Positions 1 to 6,322 of a stretch of 42,828 nucleotides of DNA are shown in pieces (position 1 is the first letter of the stretch; each line of letters opens with the position of its first letter). The notes under the pieces were generated by a model. That model saw only the letters and a list, made by a program, of their open reading frames with translations, was not told the origin of the DNA and did not search any database. The DNA is from a virus, in IMG/VR virus record IMGVR_UViG_3300040959_000451, positions 1 through 42,828 of that record; one strand, 5' to 3'. The translations under genes were made by a program, and so were the position numbers.

Positions 1-99
1 TTATTGAAATAAACAATGGATGTTACGTTATTGACAACATTAGCTTTGAGGTTGGTTTTCCTTTATCTATCGATGATAATTTCAGAATTATAGAAAAGT
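1..99. repeat. Terminal redundancy, left copy (circular join)
   Basis: These 99 bases are identical to 42730-42828. A reading frame that begins at 42612 continues without a break from base 100 when the copies are merged and stops at 155. The repeat is therefore best read as the overlap of a circular or circularly permuted assembly rather than two physical copies. A short physical direct terminal repeat remains possible but would cut inside a gene. Confidence 0.95.
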
Positions 100-155
100 C
101 AAAAGTTAAGGTTAATATGGATTTGCGAAAAATAAAAGGTGAAAACAATGAATAA
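3..155 (+). CDS. Hypothetical protein, 3' part (continues from 42612 across the join)
   Basis: This is the C-terminal half of a 90-residue protein whose start lies at 42612. The frame enters at base 3 and ends with TAA at 153-155, overlapping the ATG of the next gene at 148 by eight bases, so the two are probably translationally coupled. The joined protein is acidic in its first part and ends in a basic tail (VKVNMDLRKIKGENNE). I recognise no domain. It belongs to the early-type run of small genes that starts at 42301. Confidence 0.75.
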   Translation: MEINNGCYVIDNISFEVGFPLSIDDNFRIIEKSKVKVNMDLRKIKGENNE

Positions 156-1173
156 CATTAAATGGAAAGAAGGTGCGGTTTGTTATGCAGATAATTATCA
201 ATGGAAACCACACATTTACGGTACTCTAGCAGACGTTGATGGGAGTGGTAATTTAGATGAGATTGAAAAGGCTGTTAATTGCGAAGACTTCCAACTAAAC
301 GAACCGCGCATAGGCGACTACATAGAAAAATCAGAGCTAGACACAGAAGAAAAGTATAATGATGCTGTTGAGTTGTTTGGGTTGTTTGGGTTTGTGGCTA
401 CGCACTACTGCATAAACGGAAACTTTAATGATGAAAATTCAGAAGTTATATTTCTTGGTGGAGGCACGATGAATGGCGGTAAGTTTGTTGATGTGCAATG
501 TAAACGCAAACTAACCTACAACCAACTAATGGCAATAGGTAAGCTTAAGCGCATGATGAATGAGCGCGAAAGCATTAAACGTCAAAGTGAATATTGTCGC
601 TGCGTAAAAGTTGACATAAGCACATCCGAAACAGTAGCGCCGTGCGCTGGTGGTTTTAGTGTTGGATATAAGTGCGAAATGCCAACATCTGACTTGGTTG
701 CGGATAAAAGTGGCATCCAAAAAGCCATTGATAAATCGCGCGCGGAGTTAGGTGGCAGTGGTGAAAAAGGTCGCTTTATTATCGGTGAAAGTGATGATGG
801 CCTTGAAAATGCAATCCCTGATTCAGCAAAAATAACGTTTAATCCCAGCGTTAATTTAGAGCAAGATTTCAAGAAGCACATTAAAGATATTGAAAATGAC
901 ACTTACAACGCCGTTAATAAGTCCGCACCTGTTTTAGGTGCGGATAATGACCAAGTTAAAAAGCCTAATCATTATCAACTAATGGAAGGTGTTGAGTCTA
1001 TCGAAATTATCGCTCGCTCAATGACTAAGGGGCAGTGGAAAGGCTTTTGTCTTGGTAATATGCTTAAGTATCGCATTAGAGCTGGTAAGAAAGACGCATT
1101 ACAGCAAGATATTGACAAGGCAAACTTCTATGGTGAGCTTTACGAAATGCACAAGGAGAAATGTTATGACTAG
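148..1173 (+). CDS. Phage protein with C-terminal DUF3310 domain
   Basis: The protein has 341 residues from the ATG at 148, chosen because AAGGTG lies seven bases upstream; an in-frame GTG at 139 is a less likely start. The last 70 residues carry the DUF3310 pattern, with KKPNHYQL, GNMLKYRIRAGKKD and DIDKANFY. DUF3310 occurs in many phages, including T7 gp1.7, which has nucleotide kinase activity, so a role in nucleotide metabolism is possible but not shown here. The first 240 residues match nothing I know and contain several cysteines. The long fusion is unusual because DUF3310 is often a short stand-alone protein. The gene overlaps both neighbours by a few bases. Confidence 0.8.
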   Translation: MNNIKWKEGAVCYADNYQWKPHIYGTLADVDGSGNLDEIEKAVNCEDFQLNEPRIGDYIEKSELDTEEKYNDAVELFGLFGFVATHYCINGNFNDENSEVIFLGGGTMNGGKFVDVQCKRKLTYNQLMAIGKLKRMMNERESIKRQSEYCRCVKVDISTSETVAPCAGGFSVGYKCEMPTSDLVADKSGIQKAIDKSRAELGGSGEKGRFIIGESDDGLENAIPDSAKITFNPSVNLEQDFKKHIKDIENDTYNAVNKSAPVLGADNDQVKKPNHYQLMEGVESIEIIARSMTKGQWKGFCLGNMLKYRIRAGKKDALQQDIDKANFYGELYEMHKEKCYD

Positions 1174-1267
1174 AATGATAACAAAGAAAATGCGGGATAG
1201 TTTTAACTATCCATCTTTACGCGGTACAAAGAAACAACGAATTTTAATTTTGCGGAGGTTGGTGTGA
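1166..1267 (+). CDS. Tiny basic hypothetical protein (33 aa)
   Basis: The ATG at 1166 has AAGGAG seven bases upstream, inside the end of the DUF3310 gene, and the frame ends in TGA at 1265-1267, overlapping the next ATG by one base. The product is strongly basic with many Lys and Arg residues (MTRMITKKMRDSFNYPSLRG and onward). Function is unknown. The good ribosome site and tight packing are the support for a real gene. Confidence 0.55.
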   Translation: MTRMITKKMRDSFNYPSLRGTKKQRILILRRLV

Positions 1268-1464
1268 TGAGTGAGCAAGCACAAGAATTACTGATGATGT
1301 TTATTCGTGACGGATATTCGTCAAGTGGGAAAGTAAAAAAGTCAACCGCATTAAAAATGATGAGGTTTGTAGAAAATCATCCAGAGCTTCAGATGCACGT
1401 AAATAACAGTAACAACAAAGCAATACTAGATTTTAGATTAAGAACTAAAACCACACCCGCTTAG
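1267..1464 (+). CDS. Hypothetical protein (65 aa)
   Basis: The ATG at 1267 has GGAGG eight bases upstream and overlaps the stop of the preceding gene (TGATG). The product is a small mostly helical protein starting MSEQAQELLMMFIRDGYSSS. I recognise no family. It is the last gene of the small early-type run that crosses the circular join; a promoter and hairpin follow, separating it from the head genes. Confidence 0.65.
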   Translation: MSEQAQELLMMFIRDGYSSSGKVKKSTALKMMRFVENHPELQMHVNNSNNKAILDFRLRTKTTPA

Positions 1465-1473
1465 CTGAGAATT

Positions 1474-1501
1474 TTTACTAAATATTAATCAGTGCTACAA
1501 T
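1474..1501 (+). promoter_or_regulatory. Promoter for the head operon (extended -10)
   Basis: TTTACT (1474-1479), a 16-base spacer and TGCTACAAT ending at 1501 form an extended -10 promoter. Transcription would start near 1508, inside the left arm of the hairpin at 1502-1526. The same TGCTACAATAA string stands before the portal gene at 27688-27696 on the other strand. Confidence 0.6.
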
Positions 1502-1530
1502 AAGCCCTATCTAACACATAGGGCTTTTTT
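1502..1530 (+). terminator. Hairpin plus T run abutting the protease start codon
   Basis: AAGCCCTAT (1502-1510) pairs with ATAGGGCTT (1518-1526) around a 7-base loop, followed by more T up to base 1530. The ATG of the protease gene is at 1531, so the U tract is the entire spacer. The right arm holds AGGG, the only Shine-Dalgarno-like string for that gene. It would end transcripts of the preceding early genes and would hide the ribosome site in any read-through transcript. Confidence 0.75.
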
Positions 1531-2679
1531 ATGTCTAAACGTAACGTACTTATCTATACAAATGTTGGTAAGTCTCAAATAGAGGAGACAGACACGCATT
1601 TTAAAATTATTGGTATTCCAATCACCAAAAACAATGACGTAATGAATCGAGTAGCATATCTTGAGCAGCACAATGCTGATGGTATGCCGACAATGGTGGA
1701 CCAGCCTATCACTCTGCGTCATCCAGAAGTTGACGGCGTAAATGTATCAGCTAAACAAGGCAAAGGTTTAACTTATTTTAGTGGCTCACTTATCGAGCAG
1801 CAGCCTTACTTAGTTAACGGCACTTGGAAAGTTGATACACTAGTCAACAAGAAGAAGTTAGCCGCACAAGATGACGGTGAGCGTTGGACTGAAATTCTAA
1901 GCAATAAAGAAACGTTTGGCGTATCTACAGGTTTAACATTTGCGCGAAACAATGAAGCTGGTGAAATCAATGGTAAAGAATACGATATGGTTGCCAAGAA
2001 TCAGCAGTACGACCACCTTGCATTCCTAGACCCTAAAGTTGAAGCTCCAGCAGGCGGTGAAAACACAATGGTTCGCTTTAATTCCAATGTTGAGCAGGGA
2101 GAAATAATTGTTTGCAATATTGATGGTGATGAGCATCAAGAACCACTAACCGAAAACGCATTCAACAAGCTAGTTGAAAAGCTTAAGGGCGTTTTTGCAC
2201 CCGCAACAGATAAAGGCTACAATAGTCAAGAATTTGACGTAAACCAACAAAATGAGGATCTAATTATGGATCGTAGTGAAATGCTCGAAGCGTTAGGCTT
2301 GACTGCTAATAGTCAGGTCACAGACGATGAGCTTAAAACTCTAATGAAATCTAAGCTTGCCGCAAATGCTAGTGAGGGTTTCACTAAAGAAGATATTGAG
2401 TCGATTGTTAACGCAGCGATTAAACCTCTTTCTGACCAGTTAACAGCTAACGCAGATAAAGAGCTTAACGAAGTTGCTGAGCAAGTAGCGGCGCTTAACA
2501 AAGGCTTAGACGCGGATGACGCTAAAGCGCTTGGTTTAGAAAAGGCTAAGGCATTTTTAGCGGCTAATAGTGCAGAACACGTTGCGGAAGGTTATAACGC
2601 GCAACATGGTGGTCGTGCAGCGGGTACTAATTCAGACGATGGCGAATATCGCTCTCGCAAACCTGGTATTGAGGAGTAA
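1531..2679 (+). CDS. Prohead protease (DUF2213 type) fused to scaffold
   Basis: The protein has 382 residues. Residues 1-200 resemble the DUF2213 phage family that sits between MuF and capsid genes and is thought to be the capsid maturation protease (start MSKRNVLIYTNVGKSQIEET; later LEQHNADGMPTMVDQPITLR). Residues 246-382 are Ala/Glu/Lys-rich and helical, as expected of a scaffold. The upstream region is unusual: the start codon directly follows a terminator-like T run and the only ribosome-binding match lies in the hairpin arm. An internal ATG with its own ribosome site at 2266 could give free scaffold. The decoration and major capsid genes follow. No catalytic residues can be assigned with confidence. 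Confidence 0.75.
   Translation: MSKRNVLIYTNVGKSQIEETDTHFKIIGIPITKNNDVMNRVAYLEQHNADGMPTMVDQPITLRHPEVDGVNVSAKQGKGLTYFSGSLIEQQPYLVNGTWKVDTLVNKKKLAAQDDGERWTEILSNKETFGVSTGLTFARNNEAGEINGKEYDMVAKNQQYDHLAFLDPKVEAPAGGENTMVRFNSNVEQGEIIVCNIDGDEHQEPLTENAFNKLVEKLKGVFAPATDKGYNSQEFDVNQQNEDLIMDRSEMLEALGLTANSQVTDDELKTLMKSKLAANASEGFTKEDIESIVNAAIKPLSDQLTANADKELNEVAEQVAALNKGLDADDAKALGLEKAKAFLAANSAEHVAEGYNAQHGGRAAGTNSDDGEYRSRKPGIEE
2253..2268 (+). promoter_or_regulatory. Internal ribosome site and start for a scaffold-only product
   Basis: TGAGGA (2253-2258) lies seven bases before an in-frame ATG (2266-2268). Translation from there would give about 137 residues beginning MDRSEMLEALGLTANSQVTD, which is exactly the helical scaffold half of the protease gene. 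The layout matches the nested C/Nu3 genes of phage lambda, but expression is inferred. Confidence 0.5.
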
Positions 2680-2684
2680 TCACA

Positions 2685-3134
2685 ATGGCAGCAGGAAAAA
2701 ATAGCATTTTTGTTGGCGGCGTTGGTCGCGTAAAACAAACAATTGAAGGTGTGGCGCAATCAGCGTTTAAGCCGGGCCAATTACTCGCACGCGCTGCGGC
2801 TGGTGCAATTGATGTAACAGCTAAAGCATCTACTACATTTGGTAACGAGTTTTTAATTTGTGATGACCAAGCGCAAACAGTTGGTGGCTCAACGTCAACG
2901 GCAGTTGTTAGCGGCGATACGATTAAAGCTATTTCAGTAAATAGCGGTGACTTTGTGTTGTTATCATTCGCTACAGGCCAAAACGTAACAAGCAAAGGTT
3001 TGCCAGTTGCTTCAAATGGTGACGGTGACTTTAAGCTTGGCGCTGATGATGGTACTGAGCAGATTTTTGCAGTAACCGAAGAAGTTATTAACGTAACTGC
3101 TGCGGGTACTTTAGTTTTATGTCGCGCACTTTAA
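2685..3134 (+). CDS. Head decoration / capsid-stabilising protein
   Basis: This 149-residue beta-rich, Gly/Ala/Thr-rich protein (MAAGKNSIFVGGVGRVKQTI start; KPGQLL near residue 29; C-terminal TAAGTLVLCRAL) lies between the protease-scaffold and the major capsid gene. That is the usual place of the gpD or DUF2190-like decoration protein in lambdoid and related siphophages, and the pattern of a fibre-like start followed by a small beta domain fits. The assignment rests on position and composition more than on a diagnostic motif. The start is preceded by GAGG at 2671-2674. Confidence 0.6.
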   Translation: MAAGKNSIFVGGVGRVKQTIEGVAQSAFKPGQLLARAAAGAIDVTAKASTTFGNEFLICDDQAQTVGGSTSTAVVSGDTIKAISVNSGDFVLLSFATGQNVTSKGLPVASNGDGDFKLGADDGTEQIFAVTEEVINVTAAGTLVLCRAL

Positions 3135-3144
3135 GGGGTGAACA

Positions 3145-4215
3145 ATGAGTATTTATTTTAACTTCAAAGGCAAAAGCGGCAAAGAGCTACACGCACTAAA
3201 CCGCCAATGGGATGATCTGCAAGACTTCCGTAAAGCGGGTGTTAATGCGTCATTAGAATTGCTAAATCACACAGGTGAAACTTTCGGTATTAACAAAGCT
3301 GAAAAAGATATGTCGGTCAATAACCTGCGTATTGATGAAATGTATCGTTTAGTTGATGGCACTGCAACTGGTGAAGATCGCGATTGGGGTTCGCAAAATC
3401 TATTAGGTGAGCTACTTTCAAGCGCACAAACTGTTAGCATCGGCAAGAAAGTTATTGAGTCTCGCCGCTACAGTGAAGCAGGTCGCATTACCCGTTCAAT
3501 GTCTGGTCAAACTGATATTGAAATGGATAAAACTGAAAGCAACTATCAGAAAACGATTGTGCCAATCTTTGACGGTGGTTATGGTCGTGACTTCCGCGAT
3601 GTTGCAGCAATGCAAAGTGAAGCACTTCCAGCGCTTGCAGAAGACAGTCAAGAAATCGAGTTTTCACTACTTGAAGATGTTAATGATTACCTTTGGAATG
3701 GTGATTCAACACTGAAAGTTGATACTGCATCTTGGGGTGGATTGAAAGGCGACTCAAGTGTTGCAACTTACACGCTCAATACTGACCTTTCATCTTCGGC
3801 TACTACTGATGCAGAAGCGGTTGCAGAATTACTAGCGGCTCTCGATGTGTTACGTATCAACAACAAAAAGTCAGGCCCGTTTGTGTTGAAAGTATCACCG
3901 CAAATTATGTCTAACTTCCAGCGCATCGCAGCATCAAACAGTACTGGTTTTATGAATATCATGGCAGCTGTTAATCAGTTAATTCCTGAGTTTTCATCAA
4001 TCCAAGCTGATAGCCAATTAAGCGGTAATCAGATTTTGATCTCAATCCTAGGTCAGCAAGGTCTACATGCAAAGGTAGGTATGATGATGTCAAGTTATCA
4101 AATGCCACGCTTTAAGCACAATGACCCGTACCAGTTCGTTAAGTGGTTCGCTGCTGGTTTCTGTAGTAAAAATACATTTAGCGGCTTGAAGTCAACTCTA
4201 TACGCATCGAGCTAA
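3145..4215 (+). CDS. Major capsid protein
   Basis: The 356-residue protein follows the decoration gene and is preceded by AAGGGGTG. Length, position and sequence style (IPIFDGGYGRDFRD-like core, GQTDIEMDKTESNYQKTIVP, and C-terminal PYQFVKWFAAGFCSKNTFSG) fit the HK97-fold capsid families that accompany DUF2213 proteases, possibly the DUF6260 group. It would form the icosahedral shell after scaffold release. There is no long N-terminal delta domain, which fits the separate scaffold segment encoded upstream. No frameshift or internal break is seen. Confidence 0.85.
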   Translation: MSIYFNFKGKSGKELHALNRQWDDLQDFRKAGVNASLELLNHTGETFGINKAEKDMSVNNLRIDEMYRLVDGTATGEDRDWGSQNLLGELLSSAQTVSIGKKVIESRRYSEAGRITRSMSGQTDIEMDKTESNYQKTIVPIFDGGYGRDFRDVAAMQSEALPALAEDSQEIEFSLLEDVNDYLWNGDSTLKVDTASWGGLKGDSSVATYTLNTDLSSSATTDAEAVAELLAALDVLRINNKKSGPFVLKVSPQIMSNFQRIAASNSTGFMNIMAAVNQLIPEFSSIQADSQLSGNQILISILGQQGLHAKVGMMMSSYQMPRFKHNDPYQFVKWFAAGFCSKNTFSGLKSTLYASS

Positions 4216-4228
4216 TAAGGAGTGACCT

Positions 4229-4411
4229 GTGAAAGTTAATGTAACTAAAGCAGGTCATTTCGCTAAAGTTGATGGCGTTATGACCGAGTTAAACAAAGGC
4301 GAGCAGGAATTGGAATCTAAATTAGCTGAATCAATGGTTAAAAATGGTTATGCCATTAAAGTTGAATCGGTTAAGCCTGAACCTAAGCCAAAATCAAAAC
4401 AAACCAAATAA
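4229..4411 (+). CDS. Small basic-tailed head-operon protein
   Basis: The 60-residue product starts with GTG at 4229, with AAGGAG ten bases before it. It begins MKVNVTKAGHFAKVDGVMTE and ends in a Lys/Pro/Glu tail (KPEPKPKSKQTK). Small proteins of this type often follow the major capsid gene in siphophages, but I cannot name the family. It is the last gene before the terminator at 4415. Confidence 0.65.
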   Translation: MKVNVTKAGHFAKVDGVMTELNKGEQELESKLAESMVKNGYAIKVESVKPEPKPKSKQTK

Positions 4412-4414
4412 ACA

Positions 4415-4437
4415 AAAGCCCCTAAATGGGGCTTTTT
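4415..4437 (+). terminator. Rho-independent terminator after the head operon
   Basis: AAAGCCCC, loop TAAAT, GGGGC and a run of five T form a compact hairpin immediately after the stop of the preceding gene. It closes the plus-strand head operon before the minus-strand island. On the minus strand it is preceded by A residues and may also act for the island. Confidence 0.85.
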
Positions 4438-4466
4438 ACTTTATCAATCCGAATTTTTATTTCTTT

Positions 4467-4682
4467 TTACTCTTTGCTTGTTGGGTAGTGGTTTTTTAGC
4501 ATTCCCAAGATGGTTAACGGGCAACCGCCAATATGAGAAAATGCCTTATTGCTAGTGTATACATAAAGGATGTTGATGCATGATGTAAATGGAACTTTAG
4601 CTCTTACAATATCCCAATCCGCCGCCACGCCAACACTATCTAGATAATCCATTGCCTGTTGTGCTATTTGTTCTAGTGTCAT
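4467..4682 (-). CDS. Hypothetical protein (71 aa)
   Basis: This is the last gene of a five-gene minus-strand island. Its ATG overlaps the stop of the preceding gene (ATGA), and GGAG lies twelve bases upstream. The product begins MTLEQIAQQAMDYLDSVGVA, with a hydrophobic middle (INILYVYTS). I recognise no family. The tight coupling supports coding. Confidence 0.6.
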   Translation of the reverse strand: MTLEQIAQQAMDYLDSVGVAADWDIVRAKVPFTSCINILYVYTSNKAFSHIGGCPLTILGMLKNHYPTSKE

Positions 4683-4879
4683 TTTGATTGCTCCATAACG
4701 TCAAGCGCTTTATCTAGGTCTGTGAGACTCCATTGAATTTTATCAATATCAGCGAATATTCCACGACGAATAATTGTAAAATCAAAAACACCACCATCAA
4801 AGAACTCACGAACAAGATTTACTGCGTTTTTGTTTCCAGTACCTAAAGCGCGTTTTAGGTATTCTGCTTTTAGTGTCAT
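4679..4879 (-). CDS. Hypothetical protein (66 aa)
   Basis: The gene overlaps both minus-strand neighbours by four bases (ATGA) and has AAGGAG upstream. The product begins MTLKAEYLKRALGTGNKNAV and ends in an acidic helix (DLDKALDVMEQSK). Function is unknown. Confidence 0.6.
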   Translation of the reverse strand: MTLKAEYLKRALGTGNKNAVNLVREFFDGGVFDFTIIRRGIFADIDKIQWSLTDLDKALDVMEQSK

Positions 4880-5100
4880 TTGTTGCGCTCCTTATCAGCA
4901 AGAGATATCTGTATTATCTGCTGCGAAAGAACCGCAAAAGTAGATGCAATAAGTGGCAATGCAGTATCGCCGCTATACTTTGCATTTATTTCAATAACAG
5001 ATTCTAAGGCGTTATTTTCAGCTTCAAGTGCTGCAATGTACGCATCTTTTGATAGCTTATCCTTTAAGTCTTTAGTTAATCCAATTCTATTTTCCATCAT
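4876..5100 (-). CDS. Hypothetical coiled-coil protein (74 aa)
   Basis: I place the start at the ATG of 5100, which overlaps the TGA of the upstream gene and has GGGGTGG immediately before it; a GTG fifteen bases further up or the next ATG at 5097 are alternatives. The sequence contains DKLSKDAYIAALEAENNALE, typical of a short coiled coil. A very similar layout (LKxxLPNDKYIAILE) occurs in the gene at 7958-8149, so the two may be related small helper proteins. Function is unknown. Confidence 0.6.
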   Translation of the reverse strand: MMENRIGLTKDLKDKLSKDAYIAALEAENNALESVIEINAKYSGDTALPLIASTFAVLSQQIIQISLADKERNK

Positions 5101-5483
5101 ATCCACCCCATGCACGCAAGAAAAAAAGGAATCACAGTAAGTGAAAAGAACACCACTGATGGTGCATATTGCAAGTACTCCATGTAATGAGTTGATTTAT
5201 CGCCGGTGGCATTTTGATACTCTGTTTTGCTTATTCTTTCAGCTTCACTGCCGTCAATTATTAATCCCGGTTCCGATGCAAGAACATCGGAATCTGAAAT
5301 AACCATCTTTACGCTTTGAATTTTCTTGCTAGATTTTACAACTTGAAAAATATCGCGCTCACCCATCGCCACCCACTGAATTATTGGGAAGAAATAACCC
5401 TTAAGGTAAACGGTATCAAAACCACCTAGTGAGCCGTGTTTTTTTCTTTTACACTTGAAGTGAATGAATTTGTAGTTAATCAT
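5097..5483 (-). CDS. Membrane-anchored hypothetical protein (128 aa)
   Basis: The product is basic at the N-terminus (FIHFKCKRKKHGS) and carries one clear hydrophobic segment at the extreme C-terminus (residues about 107-128, SVVFFSLTVIPFFLACMGWI), suggesting a tail-anchored inner-membrane protein facing the cytoplasm. It lies directly after the gene at 5493 in the minus-strand island. GGAG lies twelve bases before the start. No family recognised. Confidence 0.6.
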   Translation of the reverse strand: MINYKFIHFKCKRKKHGSLGGFDTVYLKGYFFPIIQWVAMGERDIFQVVKSSKKIQSVKMVISDSDVLASEPGLIIDGSEAERISKTEYQNATGDKSTHYMEYLQYAPSVVFFSLTVIPFFLACMGWI

Positions 5484-5492
5484 TTTAATGAG

Positions 5493-5930
5493 CTACTCCC
5501 ACCAAACCTTTTCTACCATTTTGGTTTTTCGCACCTGTGTTTTGCCGCAGTGTTTGCAAACTCTTGTTTCGCCATTAACTTCAAACTCGTGATTTGCATC
5601 ACCATCAAAGCACATGCCTTTTTCTTTGTACTCGCTCATAAACCAGCCTGTAACATCTTCATAATTACTAGGCATAAACGCCCATGTTTGAAAATTACCG
5701 CATCTGACTTGATTGATGTTTGACCCGCAAAAGTAACCTGTGTCATCAAAAAAGCCTATCAAAAGCCTTCCGTCTTTCAGTTCGCAATGCCCATCAATAC
5801 TATTCCATCCCTCTCGGATCACTTGCACGCAGTAATTTTTACCACGGCCTTTTGCGTACTTTCGCAAGTTTTCGCTACTGTGAGTAAACTCAGTTAATAG
5901 TAACTTTCTTAATTCAGAATCTAAATGCAT
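5493..5930 (-). CDS. Hypothetical protein with a C-terminal CxxC motif
   Basis: This is the first gene of the minus-strand island. I start it at the ATG of 5930, which has GGAGATTG upstream; a TTG at 5942 extends the frame but lies before that site. The 145-residue product ends with TRVCKHCGKTQVRKT, a CxxC pair that looks like half of a zinc ribbon; other Cys and His residues could complete it. The middle (GRLLIGFFDDTGYFCGSN) resembles no family I know. The sequence TGTTATTTTTAATT lies just upstream of the ribosome site, the same string as before the Mom-like gene. Confidence 0.6.
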   Translation of the reverse strand: MHLDSELRKLLLTEFTHSSENLRKYAKGRGKNYCVQVIREGWNSIDGHCELKDGRLLIGFFDDTGYFCGSNINQVRCGNFQTWAFMPSNYEDVTGWFMSEYKEKGMCFDGDANHEFEVNGETRVCKHCGKTQVRKTKMVEKVWWE

Positions 5931-5942
5931 AACAATCTCCAA

Positions 5943-6007
5943 TTAAAAATAACACTAACACAATAGCGCATCATCTTTAAACATGCAATAGTTTTAGTTG
6001 GTATAAT
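5943..6007 (+). promoter_or_regulatory. Shared 10-mer motif and extended -10 promoter
   Basis: TTAAAAATAA occupies 5943-5952, followed by CAC, as at other intergenic promoters of this genome. TGGTATAAT (5999-6007) is a strong extended -10 box about 28 bases before the plus-strand gene at 6035; no good -35 is seen. The region separates the minus-strand island from the plus-strand fibre genes. Confidence 0.55.
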
Positions 6008-6034
6008 TGGTAAAAAGTAACCGAGGAATTAAAT

Positions 6035-6322
6035 ATGGCTACAAGACCTAATATTATTCTACCTGCTGGCGTGTGGGTAGATGTTAACGCAGCACTTAAC
6101 GCGCAATCCGGCTTTCCTACTGTAACTGTTGGAACTGCGTTAAATATTAAGTTAGAGTCAAGCTCACACGTCAGGTTGTGCGAGAAAGCAACGCAACCAG
6201 CGGACGGTGATGGATTTAGAAGAATAACAAATATAGATACGCCGTACACAGTTGATAATAACGTTGGTTTATGGGCTTTTAGCGTTGGTAGTGACTCAAC
6301 CGTTAATGTAGAGGTGGCGTAA
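6035..6322 (+). CDS. Small structural protein upstream of the fibre gene
   Basis: The 95-residue beta-rich product (MATRPNIILPAGVWVDVNAA; TGTALNIKLESSS-like core; SDSTVNVEVA end) has GAGG upstream and ends one base before the next gene. The composition, a short domain of the kind found in virion decoration or fibre-attachment proteins, and its pairing with the beta-rich protein at 6323 suggest a virion role. I cannot name the family. Confidence 0.6.
   Translation: MATRPNIILPAGVWVDVNAALNAQSGFPTVTVGTALNIKLESSSHVRLCEKATQPADGDGFRRITNIDTPYTVDNNVGLWAFSVGSDSTVNVEVA

Noticed and set aside
1-99. Physical direct terminal repeat of 99 bp
   Set aside because: Both copies lie inside the same gene, which is intact only when the copies are merged; assembly overlap is simpler.
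4880-5723. Plus-strand frames opposite the minus-strand island
   Set aside because: The minus-strand genes have ribosome sites and ATGA couplings; the opposite frames have neither.
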